A stretch of 64,000 bases of DNA from Syncephalis fuscata. Lineage: Eukaryota; Zoopagomycota; Zoopagomycetes; Zoopagales; Piptocephalidaceae. Where the stretch lies: positions 310,001 through 374,000 of the forward strand of contig JAHLTZ010000016.1 in NCBI GenBank assembly GCA_025786725.1. The letters are read 5' to 3'. The notes under the pieces are model-generated. The model had not been told where the DNA came from and did no database searches. It was given only the letters and a program-made list of their open reading frames with translations. Position 1 is the stretch's first letter, and each line of letters begins with the position of its first letter. Shown here in pieces: positions 1-13,100 of this stretch. The position numbers and the translations under genes were made by a program.

Positions 1-1060
1 GATCGCCTATTGCCGCTGTTATGATAATGCGCGGATGGGAAATGCAAGATCTTCAACTACCCGCGTGGTGTCGTCATCAAAATATTACACATCCATGCGA
101 TCCATTGGTAATTAGACTAAAATTGTGTATTAATTATAATGATAAATTTAATAACTATTTTATTGATAGGCTTATCGTGTTGAGCCATTGATTATGGAGA
201 AATATGCAGATATTCCGCCTATACAAATAGATCACTTGCCTCCTCGTTCGCGTCGCCAGGCACTCTTTGACTGGATGTCACCAAGGGCGCCAACATCGTT
301 TATACCTGGTGTTGGCTATGCTTATCGATTTTTCTCTGCCTTTGCCGGCTATATGTACGGCAGCTCGGACGCTGGATCGATAAAAAGCGACGGCGATGAG
401 AATGAAGATAAGACAAGCGATGAAGCCGGTGCTAATGGTGAAGAACCGGTGCGCCATTATAGAAAACGTCGTCGAGTATCCGAAAGCAGCGAAGAACCAC
501 TGTGGTCTGAAAATCAAGAATTGTTAAACGATACTGAGTCTGATACACAATCAAATTGTAACATTGTTGTATTAGTAAGCGATGATAGTGAAGAAGAAGA
601 GGAGGAGGAGAAGAAGGAGGAGAAGGAAGAAGTCGATGGCAATGATGATGTTAAAGTAAACTCAATAGCTAAAAAACGACATAGATCGACTGCATCTATT
701 GATATAGCTGTGGATAGTACAGCTGCATCAATTAAATCATCGAAAAATGCTAATATATCGGTGGAGATTATAGATACGGCCACGATTGCCTCGACAGAGC
801 TTGTTGATCAAGATTATGTTCATATCGACATTGATACGGCTATTCGATATGCTACTGAAGATCCGAAGCCATTGGATCAACGTATTGATTTCATACTTTA
901 TGAGCCGCGATTAAGAACGCTTAACGAATATGTTATTGGCATACGTGCTCATTTCAGCTATTGGCACAGCCGTGATCTAATGCGCCATCTTTTACGATGT
1001 TTAGGTGTACATCCTATCCCCAAGTCATCATCTACCACTTCTGACACTTCCGAAAGCTGA
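1..1060 (+). CDS. DDHD-domain phospholipase A1-like protein, C-terminal part (5' end outside window)
   Basis: Two exons are visible, <1-107 and 170-1060, joined by a 62-nt GT-AG intron in phase 0. The join reads HPCDPLAYRVEPLI, the hallmark of the C-terminal DDHD metal-binding-like domain of intracellular PA-preferring phospholipase A1 proteins (SEC23IP, DDHD1/2, yeast YOR022C). Just upstream is SPIAAVMIMRGW, matching the GSP strand of the family. The last 60 residues (RIDFILYEP, then NEYVIGIRAHFSYWHSRDL) match the final DDHD motif, so the true C-terminus is present. Between the two DDHD blocks lies about 170 residues of low-complexity insert with an Asp/Glu run and basic KKRHR/RKRRR patches. 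The lipase GxSxG domain must lie before the window. These enzymes act on membrane phospholipids at ER/Golgi. The family call is firm; the exact substrate is unknown. Confidence 0.9.
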
Positions 1061-1562
1061 TACATAAGTATTATAATTATTATTGCTTTAATTAATAGAA
1101 AGATATATATATAAATTTTGATAATAAATAAGTTTAATGCCAATACATTATTGTTATTATTAATAATAGCAATACTAGTATTGCTTTGATTCATAGTATA
1201 TACATATAGTAATAAATAATTCTAATAATTATTAATGCCAATATTTGTTAGATATTCTTTTCAAATAAATCTTATTACAAAAAATACCAGTGTATTTATA
1301 TTAACTGGTCAACAATAAACATTAGTAAATAATTAAACATTATACATAAATTTGTAGAAAAACACGATACACTAGTTTAGTTGTGAGTTTACAAATTGCA
1401 ATTATTAACTATATACATATAGTCAGAGAGGTAAGATGCTAGAACAATAATGCCAAAGATGCGAAATAAATAGTGCGCGTACATGCCGAGAAACGGAATA
1501 ATAACAAGCGACACGTTATGCCTCTGAATGGCCGTGACACGCGCGCTTATGACTGTCGTACA
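1061..1562. other. Convergent 3' intergenic region
   Basis: AT-rich stretch between two genes that end towards each other. It holds several AATAAA-like polyadenylation words and no ORF with coding character. I see nothing else in it. Confidence 0.6.
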
Positions 1563-2867
1563 CTAGATATGTGCAGCGGTTAAAGACGCCACCTGCCATG
1601 TCGACGAGTCTAATGATTGATCCGTCATGCCAAAAAGAAGAGGAAGCTCTGGCTCAGTGTTATCGGCCATCGCCGCTCCAAGCATGGCTTTTGAATTTAA
1701 GACGTCATTAGGATCTTGCCAAAAATCATGCACATCACTAGGATTGAATGGATACTGGCCGGTATACTGCAATGGCGATTGTTGTTGTAGCTGTTGGTGT
1801 TGATAGTGATGATGATGCTGCTGTTGTTGTTGTTGCTGCTGGAACTGGTCCATGCTAATGCTAGTATTGATGCCCGACAAGAGCTCATGGGTAAGGAATG
1901 CATCGGCTGGCATACCGAGTAATAGATTGGCATCCAATGTGGCATACATGTCGGGGACAGAAGGGGGCGAGTTTAACAACAGCGTGCTATCATGAGCATT
2001 GATATCTGAAACATCTATTAATAAAGTGGATCGATTAGTAAACTAGAATATTAACGGGTATAATCTACACCGCCAAAGATATAGATGACGTACCAACGGA
2101 GACATTTGGTGATATGCCTAAGTGGGCCTCAAACTGGGCCAGACCCTGAAACGATGGCGAACCATCCTGACAGGCCGATAATGTTGGACTTAAAATGGTT
2201 GGTAGCAGTGTTGGGCTGCCGATATGTGGCGACATCAAAGGTGACATTAACGCCGGTGGGCTTGGTGGCATCGTATCGATCGACTCGTCAAATAGATCCG
2301 ATGAAACATTTGATGGACGCAACTTTGGATGCTTTTTTTTAAAGTGAGCCGTCAAATCTGGACGACGAGTGAAATGGACATGGCATAACTAGAGTATAAT
2401 AAATAAATAAATGAATTGTTAATATTAGCGATGATGATCAATAATGAATAATTGTAGTAATAATGGGTAATAGCCAGTAAAATACATTAATATTAATACA
2501 AATATTAATAATTTTAATAATGTCTATCATCATTACACCTTCATTAATCCATAATAATGCTTACCTCGCAGGCAAATTCCTTCCAGCCTAATTCACGTGC
2601 CAAATGGCCACGGATATGTGCTTCAGTGCTGTAGGAGCCGGGACGGAACCGCTTAGAACAAGTTCCCCAATGACACTCGACGGTAACATTTGGATTTGTC
2701 GTCGTTGCACGATAGAACAATCCATGATCTTTACGCCAGTGGTCGAGCAGCACTTTGCCGGAGCCATAGCTATCGGTGATAAACGAGCAGCCCTGCCATT
2801 TACACCGTAGCGATGCTGGTCCACGATGTACCGCCCGGGTACGTGCTGTTGCTGTTGCTTGCTTCAT
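1563..2867 (-). CDS. PacC/Rim101-like triple C2H2 zinc-finger protein 1
   Basis: Three exons: 2867-2565, 2388-2094 and 2005-1563, giving 346 residues in one frame. The start is the ATG at 2867. Exon 1 carries finger 1 (C-x4-C, KWQGC) and finger 2 (CHWGTC). Finger 3 is split by intron 1 exactly after its first Cys-Glu (FACE|LCHVHFTRRPDL), the same place as in the paralogues at 7.5-9.4 kb and, within one residue, at 14.7-15.6 and 19.3-22.0 kb. The fingers resemble PacC/Rim101/GLI-type modules, but the linker between fingers 1 and 2 lacks the conserved HVGR..GNLCL signature, so this is a diverged copy. The C-terminal half is Pro/Ser-rich, then Gln/His-rich, typical of a fungal transcription-factor tail. 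Probably a nuclear DNA-binding regulator; its targets and any pH role are inference. Confidence 0.85.
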
Positions 2868-4168
2868 GATGAATAGATGTTATTTGAATGAAAGAATGCA
2901 AAAAGAAGATATTGACAAATGGATAGACCCGTCAGACGCAGATCGATTCAAAAAGAAACAAAATAAAAATGAATCGAACCGGCTCGGCAGTCGAAAACCG
3001 AAAAATGAAAGTAAATGACAAAAGCGAAATTAATTGCGTGCGTATTGTGGCGGAGCCCATGGTACTCGGCCTTTGCATTGGCGTATTTATTACCATTTCA
3101 CGAGACAGCACCACAATCCATATTGCCACTTTCTCTCCGTCTAGGCACCAATGCCCAAAACGGATTGTTTCTTCAAAGATAGTCACCTTGCTGCACAGCA
3201 TAGCATGTGCACCGCTAATAATTGCTACTCAGTCATCATATGGTCGTCCTATTGCCGTCGTTGTCATACCGTCTTCTTTGCTGCATTGTGAGCGCGAAAA
3301 TAGGCCACTTTCGTAGTGTGTGTAATGTAAAATAGGACATGCCAACCTGCTGTGTAATGTACACACATTGTGATGCCTATTCTTATCGCAAAACTGCACA
3401 TGGTGTGTCATTATCCAAAATTGCGTTGTCTACGTGTGCTATAATCGACCTGCACCGCTCACTAACCAATCAATAGACTAGTTTGTATCACACGGGCACG
3501 GCATAAGTTCCCGTTTAATTCTGTTCGGCTATTCTTAAACATTCACACAAATACACTGCATACCGCACACTACACACTACACACTACACAATACACATTG
3601 AACACACGTCTACGCATTGTCTGGATTAATGCAGTGCTTCAACGCTCTTTTGCAATCAATAAAACATGAATGTAAAATAATTGAATTGAATTGTAACACA
3701 AAGACTCTACTGTTATTCTTGGCACTTGCAGAATGAACATTGTTATACTTATGACAAATCACCAAATGGAGGAACATCCGCGCGACACAATAAGAATAAA
3801 AAACGAATGATACATGCCACGGCCAAAAGGCAAAAAAAACAATAGTCGGAACTGGACGGCGATAATATGACGAAATGACCAAACAAGGAAGTGCTGATCA
3901 TTACGCCATAGTGAATTGTATTCGTTCCTTCATCTGAATAGTGATAATTAAAAAAGAAAAGGAAAAAAGCCAAAATAGTATTAATAGAACCATGATGGCA
4001 ACAACAACGACAATTATGACTGATAATGGTACCCATTATTATTACTATTACAAGCATTAAAAAAACTGACTAATAATAAATAATAGGTACTATTATTACA
4101 ACAACTGATACTACTTTACTACTACTACTACTACATGACTAATTATTGCACAAATTGTCAACGTTTCA
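2868..4168. other. Intergenic region upstream of zinc-finger gene 1
   Basis: About 1.3 kb with no ORF that looks coding in codon pattern or motifs. It should contain the promoter and leader of the zinc-finger gene ending at 1563 and the 3' region of the next one. A short ACT-type repeat sits at about 4115-4135. Confidence 0.5.
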
Positions 4169-5479
4169 TTAAAATCCGTGACTGTAGTCGGGCACCTCGA
4201 AATTGAAATCCAATGAGCTGAACAATTCAAACTCAGGTGGTTGCGTTGACAATGGAGTAGCATACGTCCTATCGGCGGTAGATGGTAGCTCCGGCTCACT
4301 TGCAAGGTCTAATGTTTATTTTTATTAATGTGATGGTAATAATTTTGATAATGACGATGTTTTTTGTTTTTGTACGTATTGTCGGAATTTGTATTAGTAT
4401 TGCTTCTATTTTAAAATAAAAACTCCGACATACCTTTTGTGCGATCAAGAGTTGACCAGTAGTTGCTTGTGGTCAAATTCTGTTCAGCTAATGAACAAGG
4501 CCTCAAATCTTCATCACTCTTGTTCGCGCTATGTTTAGCAGACGCTTGTTTCGATACATCTTGCTTTAGGTCGTCCAATTCGTCACTAATAGTGTCTATG
4601 AAACAATAACAGTGGTCGGTTTAAATGAGCTAAAGCTTTATAAAACACCCATTTTAAGACACTTACCTTGACCATTTTGCTCCATATTCAATAGTATATT
4701 AAAATACTGATAATTCATGTATGCTGGATAGCTATGAATAAAATTGATCAGATCGGGTGCAGTTATGCTTAAAGTATTGCCATCGGGCATACTGCCAAAT
4801 GAAGTACCATGGGCCGTATCTTCTAATGGCGTGGGTACTATAGCAATGGATGTAGTATCCTGATCTATTGGGGTGAATAGCGAGACGGCTAATGGATTAG
4901 TACACGTTCCTGAGACAGCATGGTCATAAGGAACTGGTATTATTAGAGGCGACGGTTTCGGCGTCATATCAGGCTCGTCGTCCTTTGGATTGCACTTATC
5001 CACTTTAGCGCTATTTAGTGACGATGGCGGAAATTTACATTTTTTGCGATGGCGTAATATTTCAGACTTTTTGGGCGTTCGCATCGGACATCCCTTTTGA
5101 ATCAAGTATTATCAACATAAATATAATAAACATAAAACAGAACCCAATTATTAATGACAATCAAAGCTAAGATAAAGATAGATAGAAACAATAAACAAAA
5201 ACCTACCAGATGACCGCACAAATACGGCTTTAATCCATAAGTTCGGCATGTCTTTCGTGACAAGTGCGACTTGAGACAAAACTTTTTCTTTGTTGCGTAA
5301 GTACAACTGGGATAGGGACAGGTGAGTTTGTCGGAAGAACTGCGTGAGCTATGAGTCACAAGATGTTCTACAAACGCAGCAACGTCCTCTTTCTGACACG
5401 ATGTAGCGTAGGAGCAGCGTACTGTGTAGTCGCCATAAGGGCAAGATAGGTTATACGATCCATGATGAGGATGTATCAT
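4169..5479 (-). CDS. PacC-like zinc-finger protein 2 (strongly diverged)
   Basis: Four exons: 5479-5207, 5093-4667, 4595-4434 and 4308-4169, 333 residues, every splice phase agreeing. I chose ATG 5479; the longer open frame upstream has no ATG. Three zinc-binding modules are visible near residues 10-110. Module 1 begins CPYGDYTVRC. Module 2 is CPYPSC...H with a terminal Cys (SRKTC). Module 3 is split by intron 1 and reads CGHLGCPMRTPKKSEILRHRKKC. Modules 2 and 3 end in H...C rather than H...H, so they are C2HC-like. The rest is acidic, Ser/Pro-rich and unstructured. The intron before module-3 residues and the neighbourhood mark it as a member of the local family, but its fingers depart furthest from PacC. 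Binding specificity cannot be inferred. Confidence 0.75.
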
Positions 5480-5623
5480 AGCGCTAGCAAAAGGGATATA
5501 GTAAAAAGTATAGTGCAAAAAGACAAATTAATACCAAGAAAGTTAAGCAGTACTAAACGAAAGCTATATACGCTTAAGCAAATAGACAGAGGACGGCGTT
5601 GAGTCAATATAAAGGTGTATTTC

Positions 5624-5657
<34 letters not shown>

Positions 5658-7490
5658 TTTGTATGGGCTAGTTTACGAACAAGCGGATATGTGCGCGCGT
5701 GTGTGTATGTGTGTGTGTGTGTGTGTATGTATCGACCAGTGAAATATACGGGCTATTGAGGAGATGAATAGTTCAGTGGTAACCTGACGAGAACAGCAGT
5801 TATGGTGTGTGGTGAGACTAGTGGAAAAAGACTACAACTCAACCAGAGCTGGCACAATTTTTCGCTGTTTAAGAATTGATAGTTGGGCGTTGCAACCTAC
5901 ATCAAAGGCAAAGCCGGTTAACGGATTTTAGCCTTGAAAAACATCGAGACGTTAGGCACACACGTTGGTATTAAAAGGGAGCAGCGTTTAATGGGCCTTT
6001 CGTAATAAAATAACATCATCATTGTTGCTAGAATGTCATTGTTGTCATCGTCACTTTAATAAATACTCTATTGCTATACTAGAATGTGGAAATATGCACT
6101 AATAACTATTGTTATCTTTAATGTATTGGGGTGGTGTATAATGCACACACACACCCACAGTAATATTCTTTTCAAACGGGCCATTTTTTGTGTAAGGGAG
6201 TAAACTCAATTGTTTTATTGGTACGATACTTAAGAAAGAGCAGAACAATTGTGGAGATTACCGGCTACTACGTGCATTATCTGTCAGAAATACTAAACAG
6301 CTGTAGATGCTTGTTCACACACGGAATGTGGTATAATTGTAGGGATTTCTCTAATACTATACGCTGCAGTTTCAACGCACTAAGGGCGTAACCTGTGAGG
6401 GAAATTCTATTGGTTCGTAAAGTTTCTTTGTTCGATATTGCCGGCTGAAATGCACTTTTAAATACTAAAACGCCATATAGAACCGCAATACGCCAAGACT
6501 TTCAAGGCGGCCTTTCTAGTGACAGATATCGACTCAAGTTGCACAATGGTTACTGCGCCAAGTGGCTATTAGATGTTTACTTTTAATGATTTTAACAAAG
6601 AAAACCATGTAGCAATGAAGGTGAGGAGGAATGGGCAGAAATCAAAGAAACTAAAAGTGGGAGATTGAGAGGGACGGAGTCGTAGGTAAAGGTAGCGGCG
6701 GCGGTAATAAGGAGGGGAAAGAAAGAAAGCGAGAAGAGTGCGCATTGTTAAGTTATACGATGAATAACAAAATAATAAGTAAAAGTCTAAGTCCATGTAT
6801 CCGTGTTTTACCACCACTATAGCTTTACCAATGCATAAACAATAGACAGTGTACAAAAGCACCATCTATAAGCAATGATACTGCGTAATGGTATACAAAA
6901 CACGGAGATTAAGGTGGAATACTTTGTTACCGCCGTAATAATTCAACGACTATTGGGCAACTCGCTCTCGCTAACTCTCTTGTCGTGGCAAGTGACCATA
7001 CAATCGCTTGCACGCACAGTAGGCAAATTGACTGGACAGTGCAAATAAAGAAGGAAAGAATACAGGGAAGATATGCTAGGGACATGCAACGCCGAAGTGT
7101 CGACGAACAGCAGGAAACGACCGAAGAAAACTGGATAAAACACAAAACAACGCAACTGGAAAAAGGAAAAACTATAACGAGTAGAGGAAGATGTAAAAAA
7201 ATAAGCGTTGTATGAATGAGTAATTGTGCGTGCATGCGTGCGTATAGATTGTATAAATTATATTATAATGTTAACAGAAAAGATTATAATACACCCATCT
7301 ATTAGATCGATATACAAATAATCACTAATTAAACCATCATATTATATCAATAAACAACTGTACACACTACCATAACAATAAAATAGTGGCATAGCACATT
7401 ACATCGCTTCACACGTCATTCACCTTTCTAAACTTCACAATCGAAATAAAATGATTGGATGCTACTACTGCTATTCTGCTACGGCTGCTA
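5480..7490. other. Intergenic region with two long GT tracts
   Basis: Two kb without a supportable gene. Pure GT runs lie at about 5627-5654 and 5699-5724, just upstream (in gene orientation) of the zinc-finger gene starting at 5479. Scattered ORFs here have no recognisable motif and no splice-site support. Confidence 0.5.
5627..5654. repeat. (GT)n microsatellite
   Basis: Uninterrupted GT dinucleotide run of 28 bases. A second, slightly imperfect GT run follows at about 5699-5724. Confidence 0.9.
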
Positions 7491-9350
7491 TTACTGGAGA
7501 TGAGCGTGGTGATGATGATGGTGGTGAACGGTAGTGGTGGTGGTGGTCATTGGCTGTAGCATAGTTGGCAGTTTACGGGCGCTGCTAGGCATAATAGGGA
7601 AGTTGGCCTGAGATAATGGATTGTAAGCAGGATCGCATTTGCCATAGATCATAGGCGATGGCATATTTGTAGAGGAGAAAAGAGGATGATCGAAGCTATT
7701 GGCGGAGACGGTGCTGCCAAGGCTTTTCACGCTAACGTTATCGCTATCGTCCGAGTCGGATGACGACGACATAGCAATCTTGCCTTCCAAGAGTGGCAGC
7801 CAATGGGAGACATTATCAAATGCGTTGTCACCTTGGACTAGTTCGGAAAAGCTGGCACCATCACCACCATTAGCGTTCATAGTATTATTAGCAACCATTG
7901 ATGGGCGTTGTGCTTGATAATAATGATCATCCATACTTGGACTTTGGGTTTCAGTGTCTCGAAGACCTGTATAAATAAAGTAGTATAATATAAATAAAAT
8001 AATTGTTAGCATAATAAACATATAAATTAATAATAACAAAATAGTGCAAAACAACCAACCAACCAAACAAACAAACAAACAAACAAACAAAACAAACACG
8101 CACACACACAACGCTTATCGCCAATATTTAGCAAAAAGACACGTACGGGGATAAAAGCGGCAGTCCAAGTTAGCGGGACAAACGCGCATACTTGCCTTGC
8201 GGATTGACCAATATATGAGCCATTGGGTCCGTTGGGCAAGCTACCGGTGCACTGACGGGCGCCTCGTTAAGGTGTGGTATGGGAAGGCAAGTGAGCCAGG
8301 GTGATTGACAAATTGTTGATAGCCATGGCCAGGCTGATTCATCGACGAAAAGTCGGGTGACATGGCAAAGTGGCCAGCGGCTTCCATCATCGTCATTAAC
8401 GAGCTACGGTGGTCATTCATGCCATTAGGGGCCATTGGGGCGCTAATGGGGGATGCCGCCGATACAGCTGTAAAGGCATAGTCCGATAGTGCTGGCGGTG
8501 GGGCCAATGGACCAGAGAAGGTTGGTGGAGCAGAGTGGGTAAATGAATACTCTGGCATAGCATCACACGGCTGTGAAGGAGGAATGCAGCTAAAGTCGTC
8601 CTCTGGAATGCTTAAACGGCGTTCACGTTCCTCCTTAACGCGCGATGCAGTCGAACGACCAGCCCGTGGGCGGAGTGGAGTAGCATCAGGGTGCTTACGC
8701 GCTAGATGCTTCTTTTGGTCGCCGCGGTGTTTGAATCGTTCATCACAAAGCTATAAAAGGCAATAATAAATACACGTGAATTAGCACCATTGACTAACAA
8801 ATAAAGGCAAATCATATGAATGCAAATGATTATGGATGTGTGTACACAAACACGAGTCAAATGCCAATGTACACAGCCCACATAGGCATTGCTGTGCCAA
8901 AATGGTCATTGCTGTATGAATACTTACCTCACAGCCAAAGGGGCGCCAGTCTAAATGTTTCTTCATGTGCGACTTTAGTCGGAAAAGACTTGGTCGAACT
9001 TCATCGCAGCCGACCCAACGGCAGGTAAGGCCAGAGGCACTGGGCTCAGCACTACCTACAGCTTGCAAGCGAGACGACAAATGCTCAGTTTCAATATGTC
9101 TCCAAATTGCATCGCCAGTAGCAAAGGCGTGATCGCAAAGCATGCAATCCTCCCAACGGCAAAAGAACGGGCCGAGTAGACGAGCATTATTGCCATTACG
9201 GCTAGTCGTGATACTGCCACGACGAATAGGGCCGGCAATACGACCGTTCATGGACGGCGATGCGCTCGGCGACAACGACGGGCTGTTATGGAAGGGAAGC
9301 ATACCGTTTTCAGCTACCGACGACAAGGAGAAGTGGGCAAAATTGTCCAT
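7491..9350 (-). CDS. PacC-like triple C2H2 zinc-finger protein 3
   Basis: Exons 9350-8928, 8750-8196 and 7966-7491. Fingers: finger 1 CRWEDC...H, finger 2 CRWVGC...H with SHMKKH, finger 3 CELCDERFKHRGDQKKHLARKH split by intron 1 after Cys-Glu. The start is ATG 9350 (MDNFAHF). Exon 2 needs one added base between about 8260 and 8305. Upstream, one frame gives HPGSLAFP and then runs into a stop at 8241. Downstream, the frame shifted by one gives NEAPVSAPVACPTDPMAHI, clearly better coding. In that frame the exon ends CGCAAG|GCAAGT, a consensus GC-AG donor, and its phase fits exon 3 (484 residues once the base is added). The tail is Ser/Pro-rich, with an acidic Ser/Asp patch and a His run near the end. 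Likely a nuclear DNA-binding regulator. Confidence 0.8.
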
Positions 9351-10097
9351 TATTAAGTTAAACAAGTATAATGCAATTGACGACTGAACAAAGAAGTAAA
9401 AGCGTGCTTGCGTGTTTCAGCTACAGAGTAAAGCGGAATGCAGTTTGAAAAGTACAATAACAAAATGGTTTCACGCGAAGCCTAGATTATTATTGGTGTT
9501 GATATTGATGTGGTGGGTTGGATTGTTAATAAAGCAGTAGCAGCAGGAAAAAGAATATCACCGTAAAAACGTTAAGACAAGCAAATCAATCAAACAATTC
9601 GTGATATCTTTGAATGAATAGAATCGTAGAAATAGCAAGTATGTAGAGTGTGAAAGTGAGTAGCGTAGCGTTATTGGCAAGAATGTGACCAGCAACGTAA
9701 AGATCAAAGCGTAAATCAACTAAAACGAACTATCCAATAAATTGGTTCGTTAAAGACAGTGAAAAAAAGGATAGAGCGTTGGTAGAAGAAGTAGAAGATA
9801 GTAACGATGCTGTTTGCAATAGTAGTAGCGCAGCAGCGGTTGGTGTTTTGAAGCGTAAAAGAAAGAAGTAAGCACGAGCGATAAGAGGATGGGGCGGAAA
9901 ACTAAGGCGACAAGCAAGAATGGTGCAGAGCGTGACTGTACGACAAGTGCTGGTAAAAATAGCTAACACCGAAAGATATAACAATGTGTGTGTTGTTATG
10001 TGGTTTAGAATGAGTGGAAAAAAATGGTTTCAAGAGATATGGAACGTAGACGGAAATAAATGAGCTGATAGGAGGAGTGGTGTGTGATGGCAGAGTT

Positions 10098-10167
10098 AGT
10101 AGTAGTTAGTAGTAGTAGTAGTAGTTAGTAGTAGTAAGTAGTAAGTAGTAAGTAGTAGTAAGTAGTA
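10098..10167. repeat. AGT-type triplet repeat tract
   Basis: Irregular runs of AGT/AGTA units upstream of the minus-strand zinc-finger gene starting at 9350. Confidence 0.75.
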
Positions 10168-13100
10168 AATGGTAAGTGTGTGTGTGTGGGACGGTGGTAG
10201 TGATAAGCTAAAGGGAGTCCTGAGCAATGCTGCGATAGATGGGTGTATAAAAAAGAACCGCTGTTTGGGAGTGTTTTATAAAGTCAATTAAATAGAACGT
10301 TTCGACACAGCGTAAAGCGATAGTGCAAGACGGAGAGACGAAAATAGAGAAACGAGCCAAGAGTGCAAAGTGGGTGTAAATGTGTGTATGTATTGGCCAG
10401 CCATCATAATTGCTTGTATCATGACTGGTGTACAACCGGTTATGCCTCCGCAGCGGAGTCTCGTTCAATGAGCGTAGCCAACGGCCAGCCAACAAGACGA
10501 AGCGACGAAGGAGGAGGAGGAGGAGGGGGGACAGAACGAATGCCAGTTGGTGTTACCATGTTGATGAATATTTGCGTCAATGGCTGCACCCGGATGAAAA
10601 TGCAAGCCGGTCTCGACTTCGGCAAAGCAGCCAATCAGCAAGAGCGGTTTGGACAATGTTTTATTAAAGAATTGCTGCTTTATTCAGTTAACAATGAAAA
10701 TACGCATTGCTACATTACATCATTGATGGTGCTACTGTTGGCAATCTAAATAGATTATGCATCATTGCCTGCTTGTATACCTGTCTACCTGTTCGTATAC
10801 CTGATGCTGCTGCTACCCCATCATCGTATGGCGAGCAAGTGAGTAAGCCCACTAACGTGAAAAATACTTGTGCGCGCATGTGCATGAGAATTAATACATG
10901 TGTGTGTGTGTGTGTGTGTCATAGTAAAGCAGAGATGGTTGCACTTACGGTGGCACACACACACACCAACATACACAAACTACGCACCCATTATCAATCG
11001 ATGGAAGCGCAGAGGAACAAGGCGCACTTTACCAATCGAGAAAGTATCATGATGAAATAGGTTGAACACAGTGTTATGACAATACAAATACATACAAAAG
11101 TAGCGAAACAAACTTACAGCCCCTTGTTTCGTAAAAATGTGCCACCAAGTCGATGTTTCTTTCTTCCATCGTCGCCTCGACGCCGTCTTGTACAGCTGAC
11201 CATGCAGTAAAATGGCATTTTGGACCCTTACCGGCAATCAGCCAATGATACGCGTTAGCGAACTATAGATCACATGAAAACATTTTTAGTGCTGCTGTTA
11301 TTGAAACGATGGCGTTGTAAAGCCGTCGAACAATCTAGCAATGAATTACTGGTATCGGATGATAGATATACCGCATGCTTGTTCACGGATTGGACACATT
11401 ACTGGTTGCGAAATGCATCTTATGGCAACGATTACCATTAGTAGATGTTTATTACTAGTTATTATCATTATTGATGGTCAAAGTTTTCACAGCCGTACTA
11501 GAATACACCTTTAGCATTGGGTATTGACCGCGCTAAGTATGCACGAATAACAAACGAATAAACGAATGAATGGTTGCTGCTGAAAGAACAAAGGATAGCC
11601 TGTTTTCTTTCTCATTCTTGCCTGCTTCTAGCAACATGCAAAGTGCACGTTTCGGGGGCGAGACTTTTGCGCTTTCGCTAGTTTTTTCAGAAAACCGGTC
11701 TTGCGCATTTCTTTTTATTCATTATCACTTTCTCAAAAATGATCGTGCATGAGCGACCCCGCCCATAGGCAAGCCAGTAGTACGGTGCTGAATGAGCGTC
11801 AACAAGCCTTCGTTTGTGTTTCATATCGAGGAGCTCGTTTATGGTTACTCAATAAACGTAAAAATGGCCGGTCATCATAGTTAATGGCGTGCTGTTTCAT
11901 AATAAATGATTGAAGATGTGTAGCGCAGACAGTGAATAAACTATTTTACAAATATGAGGTGTTCCACGTCGCCCTGTCGTTCTGACTTAAGCAAGTTGAA
12001 CACGGCCTTGAGCCTAGGCCGTGGAAACTACAGCTATTTCCGTAGTTTATGGCTACCTTGTTAGAGGCGGTCCGCGGAAATTTGTTTAATTCAAGACTGA
12101 TCAATATTCATTAATATAGACCTGTTTGCGAAACCCAGTACAACCTTAGATATGCCTTGGCAGTACTATTCTTAACTGCCATCCAGGTATCCGCCGCTTG
12201 CCTTTCGCTACAAGAGGCCAGCTTGTATTCAAAGTCCTAAGGTCTTATGCATCCAGATCGTCCCCAAGATCTACCAGTATTTTTGGCCAGCACTGTAACT
12301 TGTCGTTAACGCCACAGTCAGCACTGTTGCTGTCGTTGTTGTTGCAGCTGTTGCATTTGCTATCAGTGCCATCAGTGCTATTTTTATTGCTGCACACATA
12401 GCTACAGCCATGATAAACCAATGTCGTGCAAGCATGGAAGGGAGAACAGGCGTTGAGTCGATCCATAAAAGAGATTAACACAATTGCTTTTCGTTCACTC
12501 CACCAATGCTGACAATGGATTTAAAACTACATTACCATACTTGGACACTAATTAAAAACTACTAATTGAGTTGGGGCGATAGACACTTTGAATGGATGAG
12601 GTGCCAAGCGTTCCCCACGTGCATGGTATCCATTTTGGGACGCAATTATTAATCTGCAATGAATGGCCGTGGTCGGTGAATGAAAGCCCGAAATCACCAC
12701 ATGAAGAATACTGCCTTCCTTGCATTGTAGAAAAAACGGCTATCATTGCACAATCTCTCACATTCACTCGCACACACTTGCACTCACATCACATCACATC
12801 ACATTACGGCAAATTGTACAGTACAACTAGTCATGTTGATGTGGATCTTTTTTAAGAAAAACAAGATGCTGTTGATGACTGTACTAAATTGAGCTGCATA
12901 GCTTTTAATAGCCATTTACCCGAATTGCGCTTTTGCCGGCTAATTGCATAGAATAATGCATTGGCGGCATCTGCGATATAGTTACCGACAAAATTATAGA
13001 TTGCTTGACTGATGAGTAATGACTATCTATTACTTTGATAATTCGCTTGGCAGATGTGTTTTATTGTTGTTCCCGTTCCAGCCACGCGACATGATGAGAC

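Noticed and set aside
11950-12090. GC-richer, stem-forming stretch resembling a structural RNA
   Set aside because: A short palindrome (GGCCTTGAGCCTAGGCC) is visible, but I could not match it to tRNA, 5S or snRNA features.
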